Assembly (NCBI RefSeq): GCF_004137345.1
Contig: NZ_SDWV01000004.1
Location: 211,565-275,564 of the forward strand
Source of the DNA: Nocardioides zhouii
GTDB taxonomy: Bacteria; Actinomycetota; Actinomycetes; Propionibacteriales; Nocardioidaceae
Direction: 5' to 3'
Length of the DNA: 64,000 nucleotides
Below the pieces are notes generated by a model, which did no database searches, was not told the DNA's origin, and was given only the letters and a program-made list of their open reading frames with translations. Below, piece after piece: positions 56,947 through 64,000 of this stretch (its first letter is position 1; every line of letters begins with the position of its first letter). The translations under genes and the position numbers were made by a program.

Positions 56947-57912
56947 ATGACATCCCCGCACCGCGTCGTCGTGCTCGCGATCGCGCCCGTGATCGGCTAC
57001 GACCTGACGATCCCGCCGCAGGTGCTGGGCGAGGCGTACGACGAGGCCGGGCGCGCGCTGTACGACGTCCAGGTGGTGTCGCTCGACGGCGGTCCGGTGC
57101 AGGCGAGCCGCGGATACTCGATCGCCCCCTCGGCCGGCATCGAGGCGCTCGCGACGGCGCAGACCGTGATCGTGCCGGGCACGATGATCCATGGCCCGCG
57201 GCACGAGGGCACCCTCCCCGACGACCTGCGGGCGGCGCTCGCGACCGTGCCCGCCGACGCCCGCTGGGTGTCGATCTGCACCGGCGCGTTCGTCCTCGCG
57301 GCCGCCGGGATCCTCGACGGGCACCGCGCGACGACGCACTGGAAGTACGCCGACGACTTCCGCCGCCTCTACCCCGCAGCGGCGGTGGACGAGGACGTCC
57401 TCTTCACCGACGACGGCCGCGTGCTCACCTCCGCAGGGCTGAGCGCGGGCATCGACCTCTGCCTCCACCTCGTCCGCTCCGACCACGGCCCGTCGGTCGC
57501 CAACGCCGTGGCGCGCCACATGGTCGTACCGCCGTGGCGGGACGGCGGTCAGGCGCAGTTCATCGAGCGGCACGTGCCGCGGCGCACCGACGAGGCCACC
57601 AGCGACGTACGCGCGTGGGCGCAGGCCCACCTGCACCAGTCGCTCGACGTGACGACGCTGGCGGATCGGGCGTCGATGAGCGTACGGACCTTCACCCGTC
57701 GGTTCCGCGAGGAGACCGGCCAGTCCCCCGGCGCCTGGGTCACCCAGCAACGGATCCGCCACGCGCAACACCTTCTCGAGGCCACCGACCTGCCCGTCGA
57801 CCAGGTCGCGACCCGGGCCGGGATGGGCACCGCGGCGTCCCTCCGCCAGCACCTCCGGGCGCACGTCGGCGTCTCGCCCTCGGCGTACCGGCGGACGTTC
57901 CGCGGCGCCTGA
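56947..57912 (+). CDS. GlxA-family transcriptional regulator (DJ-1/PfpI plus AraC HTH)
   Basis: Regulator of 321 residues. The N-terminal DJ-1/PfpI-like domain (about 5-180) has VVVLAIAPVIGYDLTIPPQV and the nucleophile-elbow-like WVSICTGAFVLAAAGILDG with a Cys. The C-terminal AraC-type double HTH (about 220-315) has LHQSLDVTTLADRASMSVRT and FREETGQSPGAWVTQQRI. Such regulators usually sense small metabolites and control adjacent genes; the divergent MFS transporter is the obvious target. ATG 56947. Confidence 0.92.
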   Translation: MTSPHRVVVLAIAPVIGYDLTIPPQVLGEAYDEAGRALYDVQVVSLDGGPVQASRGYSIAPSAGIEALATAQTVIVPGTMIHGPRHEGTLPDDLRAALATVPADARWVSICTGAFVLAAAGILDGHRATTHWKYADDFRRLYPAAAVDEDVLFTDDGRVLTSAGLSAGIDLCLHLVRSDHGPSVANAVARHMVVPPWRDGGQAQFIERHVPRRTDEATSDVRAWAQAHLHQSLDVTTLADRASMSVRTFTRRFREETGQSPGAWVTQQRIRHAQHLLEATDLPVDQVATRAGMGTAASLRQHLRAHVGVSPSAYRRTFRGA

Positions 57913-57921
57913 CTGTCGATG

Positions 57922-58022
57922 TAGTCCAGTGAGGGATGGCTGTCGTGTGCGGATAGTCCAGTGAGATTTGGCTGCGATCCGGGCGGCGGAACGACCAGAA
58001 CCCACTGGACTACCCCGGACGG
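57922..58022. repeat. cluster of TAGTCCAGTG repeats
   Basis: TAGTCCAGTGAG occurs directly repeated at 57922-57933 and 57954-57965 (32-bp period), and the reverse complement CACTGGACTA lies at 58013-58022. The arrangement is two direct copies plus one inverted, between the regulator stop and the aldo/keto reductase pseudogene. It may be a REP-like element or the scar of a mobile sequence. Confidence 0.7.
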
Positions 58023-58073
58023 GCGAGCGCGAGGACGCGCTCACTGTCGGTCGCCTGTGGTCGGGTGGGACGC

Positions 58074-59029
58074 ATGCCGAACACGCCACGCCCTGCCGCC
58101 GACACCAGCCGCGACCGAGTGTGGGGCGATGAGCTCGGGCTCCCGTTGGGGCTGGGCACCAACACCTTCGGGCGATCGACCGATGCCGCCGCGTCGCACG
58201 CGATCCTCGACAGGTCGCAGCCTCGGGAGGCACGCTGGTCGACACCGCCGACACCTACTCCGACGGTGCGGCGGAGTCGATCCTCGGCGCGTGGATGCGC
58301 GAGCGAGGGACGCGTGACGACATGGTCGTCGTGAGCAAGGTCGGCAACCATCCTCGCTACGACGGGCTGTCCGCGCCCGTGGTGACGGCGTCGGTCGAGG
58401 AGTCGCTGCGCCGCCTCGGCACCGACCACATCGACCTCTACTTCGCCCACTACCAGGACGACGAGACGCCCGTCGAGGAGAGCGCGGCGGCGTTCGACGC
58501 CCTGGTGCGCGCCGGCAAGATCCGCGCCATCGGGCTATCCAACTTCGACCTCGACGTGGCCGTGGCGTGGGTGCGGGCTGCCGCAGACAACGGCCTCACC
58601 ACACCGGTCGCGCTCCAGCCTCACTACAGCCTGGCCCACCGACAGCCGTACGAGACCGGGCTCGCCACCGTCGCAGCTGCGTCCGGCTTGGCGGTGCTGC
58701 CCTACCGGGCGCTCGGGGGTGGGTTCCTGTCCGGCAAGTACCGGAGCAACGCCGACACCGAGGGACGGCCTCGCGGCGCCAACGTGAAGCCGCTCCTCAC
58801 CCCGGACGGCCTCGGTCTGCTCGACACCGTCGAGGCGATCGCGCGGGACCACGAAGCAGCTGCCGCGAGCGTGGCGCTGGCCTGGCTCACGAGGCAGCCG
58901 TACGTCGTCGCGCCGCTGGCCTCGGCCACTGACGCCGCTCAGCTCGACGAGCTGGTCGGTTCGACACAGGTCGAGCTGACGTCCGACGAGGTCGAGCGCC
59001 TGACCGCCGCGTCCGCCCTCCTCGGCTGA
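58074..59029 (+). pseudogene. aldo/keto reductase, frameshifted
   Basis: Aldo/keto reductase of about 318 codons with one frameshift near 58210. The first part reads LGLPLGLGTNTFGRSTDAAA and AILDR. The rest, in another frame, reads VAASGGTLVDTADTYSDGAA and continues VVSKVGNHPRYDG, LGTDHIDLYFAHYQDD, IRAIGLSNFDLDV, LQPHYSLAHRQPYE and GGFLSGKYRSNAD. The family's Asp and Tyr catalytic residues lie in the DTADTYSDG segment, just after the shift, and the Lys in VVVSKVG. One missing base restores the frame. A coupled start at 58295 could still give the C-terminal two thirds, which would lack the catalytic Tyr. Confidence 0.82.
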
Positions 59030-59067
59030 CCCAGGTCACTGTCGGTGGGCTCGGCCATGCTGGCCCC

Positions 59068-60228
59068 ATGGACACCTTCCCCCTCCTCCTCACCCTGGCG
59101 CTGGTCCTCGCCGTCGGCCTCGCGCTCGGCACGCTGATCGGCGTGCTGTGGTCGCGCAGCCGGCCCGACGACGACGTCGCGGTGGTCGCGCTGCAGCAGC
59201 GCGTCGCCGACCACGCCGTCGTGCAGGACGGGCTCGAGCGACTGCAGGACCAGCTGAGCGACCTCGCCCACGACCGGGTGGCGTGGCAGGCCCAGCTGCA
59301 CCAGCAGGTGACGGACGTACGCCACTCGACCGACACGCTGCGCCGGGAGACCACGACCCTGGCCGCGGCCCTGCGCAAGCCACAGGTGCGGGGACAGTGG
59401 GGCGAGCTCCACCTGCGTCGCACCGTCGAGCTCGCCGGGCTGGTGGACCACTGCGACTTCGCGGAGCAGGTACGCCTCGACGACGGCCGGCTCCGACCCG
59501 ACCTCGTCGTGACGCTGGCCGGCGGTCGCACGATCGCGGTCGACGCCAAGGCCCCGCTGGCGGCGTTCCTCGACCTGACCGGCTCCGACGACCCGGCCGA
59601 GCACGACCGGGCGCTCGCCCGGCTCGGCGAGCACGTACGCAAGCACGTCGCCGACCTGGGCTCACGCCGCTACTGGGAGGCCCTGCCCGGCACGCCCGAG
59701 TTCGTGGTGCTCTTCCTGCCGGGTGAGGCGATCCTGCAGGCCGCGCTCCAGGCCGTGCCCGACCTCGTCGAGCAGGCGTCCGCGAAGAATGTCGTGCTGG
59801 CCACGCCGTCCACCCTGATCGCGCTGCTGCGCACCGTCGCCCAGGGCTGGCAGCACGAGGTGCTCAACGCCCAGGCCCACGAGGTGCAGCGCCTCGGCCA
59901 GGAGCTGCACGCCCGCCTCGGCTCGATGGCCGGTCACCTCGACCGGGTCGGCCGCGCACTCGGCGCGAGCGTGGCGGCGTACAACCAGGCGATGGGCTCG
60001 CTCGAGGGACGGGTGCTGGTCTCCGCGCGACGCTTCAACGAGCTCGGCGTCACCTCCGAGACGCTCGACGCTCCGCGCCAGGTCGAAGCCGTTCCGCGCT
60101 CCCCCGCCGCACCCGAGCTGACGGCCCTCGACGACGTTCCGTCCGCCCTCAGTGAGCCCACTCTCGATGACCTGCTCGCCGAGCAGGCACCGGCGCGCCG
60201 CGTGGAGGGTGACCGCGATGCGTCCTAG
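59068..60228 (+). CDS. rmuC: RmuC-family DNA recombination protein
   Basis: RmuC-type protein of 386 residues. One N-terminal membrane helix (LLLTLALVLAVGLALGTLIG) is followed by a coiled-coil-prone region (about 40-100). The RmuC nuclease-like domain follows, with VRGQWGELHLRRTVELAGL, RPDLVVTLAGGRTIAVDAKA and TPEFVVLFLPGEAILQAAL. RmuC limits recombination between short inverted repeats; the DxK-like DAKAPL motif fits a PD-(D/E)xK fold. ATG 59068. It overlaps the next gene by 11 nt. Confidence 0.93.
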   Translation: MDTFPLLLTLALVLAVGLALGTLIGVLWSRSRPDDDVAVVALQQRVADHAVVQDGLERLQDQLSDLAHDRVAWQAQLHQQVTDVRHSTDTLRRETTTLAAALRKPQVRGQWGELHLRRTVELAGLVDHCDFAEQVRLDDGRLRPDLVVTLAGGRTIAVDAKAPLAAFLDLTGSDDPAEHDRALARLGEHVRKHVADLGSRRYWEALPGTPEFVVLFLPGEAILQAALQAVPDLVEQASAKNVVLATPSTLIALLRTVAQGWQHEVLNAQAHEVQRLGQELHARLGSMAGHLDRVGRALGASVAAYNQAMGSLEGRVLVSARRFNELGVTSETLDAPRQVEAVPRSPAAPELTALDDVPSALSEPTLDDLLAEQAPARRVEGDRDAS

Positions 60229-60682
60229 GTTGAGCGTCGTGAACCAGGCCGAGGCGTTCTGGGAGGTCGGCCGCGAGCCCGGCCGCCAGGTGGTGTCGCT
60301 CGGCGTCGCCGTCACGCTCACCGCGGTCAGCATCGACGTGCTCCTCGTCGGGCGACTGACCCTCTTCTTCGACCTCTGCTTCATGGTGCTCTGCCTGGGC
60401 CTCGCCGCGCTGGTGCGCCGCCGCGACTTCTACCTCGTCGCGCTCCTGCCGCCGGTGTTGCTCACGGCCGTGTTCGCCTTCGTCGCGCTCGTGGCGCGCT
60501 CCGCCATCGCGGACCCGACCGACAGCCTGCTCCAGGCCGTGGTGTCCGGCGTCGCCACGCACGGCATCGCCCTCTTCATCGGGTACGCCCTCTGCCTGGG
60601 CTGGCTGGCCTGGCGCCTGCACCGCGAGGGTGAGGCCGACATCGCCACCGAGCTCAGCCGCGAGCTCAGCCGACCCGCCTGA
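60218..60682 (+). CDS. DUF6542 membrane protein
   Basis: Protein of about 154 residues with four hydrophobic helices (VVSLGVAVTLTAVSIDVLLV, LTLFFDLCFMVLCLGLAALV, FYLVALLPPVLLTAVFAFVA, GIALFIGYALCLGWLAWRL). The charged loop with RRRDFYLVALLPPVL and the location beside rmuC and ispH match the actinobacterial DUF6542 group; function is unknown. ATG 60218 overlaps rmuC by 11 nt. GTG 60239 is an alternative start, giving VNQAEAFWEVGREPGRQ. Confidence 0.75.
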   Translation: MRPRLSVVNQAEAFWEVGREPGRQVVSLGVAVTLTAVSIDVLLVGRLTLFFDLCFMVLCLGLAALVRRRDFYLVALLPPVLLTAVFAFVALVARSAIADPTDSLLQAVVSGVATHGIALFIGYALCLGWLAWRLHREGEADIATELSRELSRPA

Positions 60683-60690
60683 CCCACCGC

Positions 60691-60777
60691 TGACCGGGCA
60701 GTTCCTCGCGCACCAGAGCGCTGACCGGGCAGTTCGTGCCCGGTCAACCGTCCCCAGCGCAAGGAAGTGCCCGGTCA
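60691..60777. repeat. cluster of TGACCGGGCA repeats with a perfect hairpin
   Basis: TGACCGGGCAGTTC occurs twice in direct orientation (60691-60704 and 60722-60735). The second copy forms a perfect hairpin TGACCGGGCA-GTTCG-TGCCCGGTCA (60722-60746). An inverted 21-bp copy lies at 60757-60777 and matches the first copy with two mismatches. It sits between convergent genes and could act as a terminator; the design (two direct plus one inverted copy) is REP-like and parallels the cluster at 57922. Confidence 0.75.
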
Positions 60778-60805
60778 CCATCCAGGACGGGCACGCAGGG
60801 GCCGG

Positions 60806-61429
60806 TCAGGCCTCGAAGCGCTCCACGTCGCCCGCCCCGCGGCGTACGACGACGGGCTCGGCCTCGGACCAGTCGATCACCGAGGTGGGTTCGGCAGTGA
60901 CCTCGCCGGACTCGACGACGATGTCGACGACGTGGTCGAGGTCCTCCTTGATCTCCCAACCCATCGTCCGCGCCTCGGTCTCGCCGGGGAGGATCAGCGT
61001 GCTGGTGAGGATCGGCTCGCCGAGCTCCTCGAGCAGGGCGCAGACCAGCGTGTGGTCGGGGATCCGCACGCCGACGGTGCGCTTCTTGGGGTGCATCAGC
61101 CGCTTCGGCACCTCGCCGGTCGCGGGCAGGATGAAGGTGTACGGCCCGGGGGTCGCTGCCTTGATCGCGCGGAACGCGTGGTTGTCCACGTGGACGAACT
61201 GGCCGAGCTGGGAGAAGTCCTTGCACATCAGCGTGAAGTGGTGGCGGTCGTCGAGCTCGCGGATCTTCAGGATCCGGTCACGGCCGTCACGGTTGCCGAG
61301 CTGCGCACCGAGCGCGTAGCCGGAGTCGGTGGGATAGGCGATCAGCTCGTCGTTGCGGAGCGCCTCGACGATCTGCGTCACCAGCCGGGGCTGGGGGTTG
61401 TCGGGGTGGATGTCGACGAAGCGGGCCAC
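60806..61429 (-). CDS. YciO-type threonylcarbamoyl-AMP synthase family protein
   Basis: Sua5/YciO/YrdC-family protein of 207 residues. VTQIVEALRNDELIAYPTDS, the KIRELDDRHHFTLMCKDFSQ segment, PGPYTFILPATGEVPKRLMH and RTVGVRIPDHTLVCALLEEL match the YciO branch, and STLILPGE is its usual replacement of the STAN motif. YrdC makes threonylcarbamoyl-AMP for tRNA t6A37; whether YciO homologues do so efficiently is less clear, so I leave the symbol empty. ATG 61429 lies 3 nt after the ispH stop, so the two genes are co-transcribed. Confidence 0.88.
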   Translation of the reverse strand: MARFVDIHPDNPQPRLVTQIVEALRNDELIAYPTDSGYALGAQLGNRDGRDRILKIRELDDRHHFTLMCKDFSQLGQFVHVDNHAFRAIKAATPGPYTFILPATGEVPKRLMHPKKRTVGVRIPDHTLVCALLEELGEPILTSTLILPGETEARTMGWEIKEDLDHVVDIVVESGEVTAEPTSVIDWSEAEPVVVRRGAGDVERFEA

Positions 61430-61432
61430 GTC

Positions 61433-62437
61433 TCAGGCCTTCTGTGCGGCCGCACGGATGTCGCGGCGCAGCTCGGGCGGCAGCGCGAAGATGAGCGACT
61501 CCTCGGCGGAGTGCACCGCGCGGGCGTCGGGGTAGCCGCGCTCGGACAGGAACGCGAGCACGCCTTCCACGAGGTCCTCCGGCACCGACGCGCCGGACGT
61601 CACCGACACGGTGGCGACGCCGTCGAGCCACGCCTCGTCGATCTCAGTGTGGTCGTCGACGAGGTACGACGCCTTGGCGCCGGCCTCGAGTGCCACCTCG
61701 ACGAGCCGGACCGAGTTGGAGGAGTTGCGCGAGCCCACCACGATCACCAGGTCGGCCGACGGCGATATCTCCTTGACCGCGAGCTGGCGGTTCTGGGTGG
61801 CGTAGCAGATGTCGTCGCTCGGCGGGTCGAGCAGCAGCGGGAACTTCTCCCGGATCGCGGCGACCGTCTCCAGCGTCTCGTCGACGCTCAGCGTGGTCTG
61901 CGACAGCCAGGCCACCTTCGCGGGATCGCGTACGACGATGCCGGCGACGTCGGCCGGGCTCTGCACCAGCTGGATGTGGTCCGGCGCCTCGCCCGCGGTG
62001 CCCTCGACCTCTTCGTGCCCCTCGTGCCCGATGAGCAGGATGTCGTAGTCGTCGCTCGCGAAGCGGCGCGCCTCGTGGTGGACCTTGGTGACCAGCGGGC
62101 AAGTGGCATCGATGGTCTTGAGCCCGCGCTCGGCGGCCTGCTCGTGCACGGCCGGAGAGACGCCGTGGGCCGAGAACACGACGGTGCGGCCCTCGGGCAC
62201 CTCGTCGAGCTCCTCGACGAAGATCGCGCCGCGCGACTCGAGGTTGGCCACGACGTGCTTGTTGTGCACGATCTGCTTGCGGACGTAGACCGGCGCGCCG
62301 TAGAGGTCCAGCGCCTTCTCGACGGTGATGACGGCGCGGTCGACACCGGCGCAGTAGCCGCGGGGGGCGGCGAGGAGCACGTTCTTGGCCGTCTCGGGGT
62401 CGAGCACCGGGGGCAGGCCGAGGTCTGTCATAGCCAC
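61433..62437 (-). CDS. ispH: 4-hydroxy-3-methylbut-2-enyl diphosphate reductase
   Basis: IspH (LytB) of 334 residues, the last enzyme of the MEP isoprenoid pathway, producing IPP and DMAPP with a 4Fe-4S cluster. The three cluster cysteines lie in [23 protein letters not shown] and [33 protein letters not shown] and [13 protein letters not shown] are the substrate-binding motifs. The start could be ATG 62437 or ATG 62431. It is divergent from xseA, a common actinobacterial arrangement. Confidence 0.96.
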   Translation of the reverse strand: MAMTDLGLPPVLDPETAKNVLLAAPRGYCAGVDRAVITVEKALDLYGAPVYVRKQIVHNKHVVANLESRGAIFVEELDEVPEGRTVVFSAHGVSPAVHEQAAERGLKTIDATCPLVTKVHHEARRFASDDYDILLIGHEGHEEVEGTAGEAPDHIQLVQSPADVAGIVVRDPAKVAWLSQTTLSVDETLETVAAIREKFPLLLDPPSDDICYATQNRQLAVKEISPSADLVIVVGSRNSSNSVRLVEVALEAGAKASYLVDDHTEIDEAWLDGVATVSVTSGASVPEDLVEGVLAFLSERGYPDARAVHSAEESLIFALPPELRRDIRAAAQKA

Positions 62438-62478
62438 AAGTCTACGGGCGTGTCCGTCGCCTCCCCTATCCTCACCGC

Positions 62479-63726
62479 GTGCCCTCCCTCCGCGACGCCA
62501 CGGCCGAGACCCCGGCTCCGGTGCGGGCCGTGGCCAATGCCGTCACGCAGTGGATCGACCGCCTCGGCAGCGTGTGGGTCGAGGGCCAGATCGCGCAGGT
62601 CAACCGGCGCCCGGGCGTCAACACCGTCTTCATGACGCTGCGCGACACGGTCGCCGACATCTCGGTCACCCTCACGTGCCAGCGATCGCTGTTCGACTCG
62701 ATGAACCCGCCCCTCGTCGAGGGCGCCAGCGTCGTCGTCCACGCGCGGCCGAGCTTCTACCCCAACCGCGGCTCGTTCTCGCTGGCGGCGCGGGAGATCA
62801 CGATGATCGGCCTCGGCGAGCTGCTCGCCCGCCTCGAGCGCCGACGCCAGCTGCTCGCCGCCGAGGGTCTCTTCGCCCCCGAGCGCAAGCGCGACCTGCC
62901 CTTCCTGCCCGGCCGGGTCGGTCTGGTCACGGCGCCCAACAGCGCAGCGGAGCGCGACGTCCTCGAGAACGCGCGTCGACGCTGGCCGGCCGTGCAGTTC
63001 GAGGTGGCCTACGCCGCGATGCAGGGGCAGCGCTGCGCCGCCGAGGTCATCGAGGCGCTGGACAAGCTCGAGCGCAACCCCGAGGTCGACGTCATCGTCG
63101 TCGCACGCGGCGGTGGGTCGATCGAGGACCTGCTGCCGTTCTCCGACGAGGCGATGATCCGTGCGGTGCACGCGCTGCGTACGCCCGTGGTGTCGGCCAT
63201 CGGCCACGAGCCCGACCAGCCGCTGCTCGACCTCGTCGCCGACGTACGCGCCTCGACTCCGACCGATGCCGCCAAGCTGGTCGTGCCCGACATGGCCGAG
63301 GAGGCCCACGGGGTGACCTGGGCGCGCGACCGGTTGCGCCAGGTCATCACCCAGCGCATCGCCCGCGAGCAGGAGTGGCTGGGCCAGGTGCGCTCGCGGC
63401 CCGCGATGGCCGACCCGCGCAACCTGCTGACCGCGCGGTCCGACGAGATCGACGAGCTGCTGGGGCGCGCCCGTCGTACGCTCGCGCACCGGCTCGACCG
63501 CGCCGCCGACGACATCGGTCACCAGCGCGCGCGGGCCCAGTCCTTGTCGCCGCTGGCGACGCTCCAGCGGGGGTACGCCGTGCTCCAGGACGCGGACGGC
63601 CACGTCGTCACCTCCGTCGCCCAGGCTGCCCCCGGCTCCGCGGTGTCGGTGCGGGTCGCCGACGGCCGGATCCACGCCACCACCGACCGCACCGAGACAG
63701 ATCCCGTGGAGGACCCCCATGCCTGA
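62479..63726 (+). CDS. xseA: exodeoxyribonuclease VII large subunit
   Basis: Large subunit of exonuclease VII, 415 residues. The N-terminal OB fold reads [20 protein letters not shown] and [20 protein letters not shown]. The catalytic domain has [60 protein letters not shown] and [16 protein letters not shown] helical region and the C-terminal [13 protein letters not shown] follow. The start codon is GTG at 62479. The 3' end overlaps xseB by 8 nt. Confidence 0.96.
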   Translation: MPSLRDATAETPAPVRAVANAVTQWIDRLGSVWVEGQIAQVNRRPGVNTVFMTLRDTVADISVTLTCQRSLFDSMNPPLVEGASVVVHARPSFYPNRGSFSLAAREITMIGLGELLARLERRRQLLAAEGLFAPERKRDLPFLPGRVGLVTAPNSAAERDVLENARRRWPAVQFEVAYAAMQGQRCAAEVIEALDKLERNPEVDVIVVARGGGSIEDLLPFSDEAMIRAVHALRTPVVSAIGHEPDQPLLDLVADVRASTPTDAAKLVVPDMAEEAHGVTWARDRLRQVITQRIAREQEWLGQVRSRPAMADPRNLLTARSDEIDELLGRARRTLAHRLDRAADDIGHQRARAQSLSPLATLQRGYAVLQDADGHVVTSVAQAAPGSAVSVRVADGRIHATTDRTETDPVEDPHA

Positions 63727-63928
63727 CGCCACCCCCGTTCAGCCCAGCTACGAAGAGGCTCGCGAGGAGCTCATCGAGGTGGTCCGCACCCTCGAGGCCG
63801 GTGGCACGACGCTCGAGGAGTCGCTCGCCCTCTGGGAGCGCGGCGAGGCGCTGGCCAAGGTCTGCCAGGAGTGGCTCGACGGTGCCCGCAAGCGCCTCGA
63901 CGAGGCGATCGGCCCCGACGCCGGCTAG
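63719..63928 (+). CDS. xseB: exodeoxyribonuclease VII small subunit
   Basis: Small subunit of exonuclease VII, 69 residues, the normal size. [40 protein letters not shown] and [13 protein letters not shown] are the family pattern, forming the helical assembly with XseA. ATG 63719 overlaps the xseA stop by 8 nt. Confidence 0.95.
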   Translation: MPDATPVQPSYEEAREELIEVVRTLEAGGTTLEESLALWERGEALAKVCQEWLDGARKRLDEAIGPDAG

Positions 63929-64000
63929 GGCGTGTCTCCAATGTTGAGCGTGGTTCGGGCTTGATGCTGGGTCCATGACGCGGATGGCGGTGCTCAGCGA
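63929..64000. other. right-edge stretch, possible start of another gene
   Basis: After xseB an ATG at 63975 opens a frame (MTRMAVLS) that is cut by the window edge after 26 nt. Nothing can be assigned from this length. Confidence 0.25.

Noticed and set aside
58295..59029. Aldo/keto reductase as a complete gene starting at 58295
   Set aside because: That frame lacks the N-terminal barrel strand and the DTADTYSDG catalytic region, which are encoded just upstream across a frameshift.
63929..64000. Possible insertion sequence at the right edge
   Set aside because: Only 72 bases are visible and no inverted repeat or transposase motif can be shown.

Overview
The window is high-GC DNA with GTG/ATG starts, short 4-nt start/stop overlaps and actinobacterial gene families (fused CydDC, YchF, XseA/XseB, IspH, DUF6542, wax ester synthase). 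It looks like the chromosome of a Nocardioides-like actinobacterium; the genus is inferred from gene content only.

About 0.2-48 kb reads as one large hypoxia/dormancy locus resembling the mycobacterial DevR/DosR regulon. It holds a DevR-type response regulator (46.1 kb) and a two-GAF DevS-type histidine kinase (24.7-26.4 kb). It also holds effectors for low oxygen: cytochrome bd oxidase with its CydDC exporter, GAPDH, four universal stress proteins, wax ester synthase with an acyl-CoA synthetase, pyruvate formate-lyase and its activase, phosphoketolase, a zinc alcohol dehydrogenase, two P-type ATPases (one truncated), a flavodoxin, a PPOX-fold protein, GNAT acetyltransferases, a TreT-like glycosyltransferase and an arginine deiminase operon (permease-arcA-arcB-arcC) that runs on into an ABC-2 transporter. 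Copies of a 14-bp motif close to GGGNCNTTNGNCCC, like the mycobacterial DosR box, lie before many of these genes. In four cases the motif ends exactly 35 nt before a start codon, which suggests DevR-activated, largely leaderless transcripts.

The locus also shows decay. The fadD-like gene has an in-frame TAG, a DUF4389 gene has two in-frame TGA codons at expected Trp positions, a DUF305-like gene has a TAG, a SulP transporter has three frameshifts, a small membrane protein has one frameshift, and a P-type ATPase and the DUF4389 gene are truncated tail-to-tail at one junction near 17876.

From 48 kb to the end the genes look like ordinary chromosome: ychF, two PH-domain membrane proteins, an acyl-CoA dehydrogenase, xthA, an MFS transporter divergent from a GlxA-type regulator, rmuC, a DUF6542 membrane protein, a YciO-type protein, ispH, xseA and xseB. 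A secreted metalloprotease has a 5'-truncated paralogue 4 kb away, an aldo/keto reductase is frameshifted, and two intergenic spots carry clusters of short direct and inverted repeats.

Together the locus would let the cell use traces of oxygen (cytochrome bd), gain ATP without respiration (GAPDH, phosphoketolase acetyl-phosphate, arginine deiminase/carbamate kinase), dispose of pyruvate and reductant (PFL, alcohol dehydrogenase, wax esters) and protect itself during stasis (USPs, trehalose).
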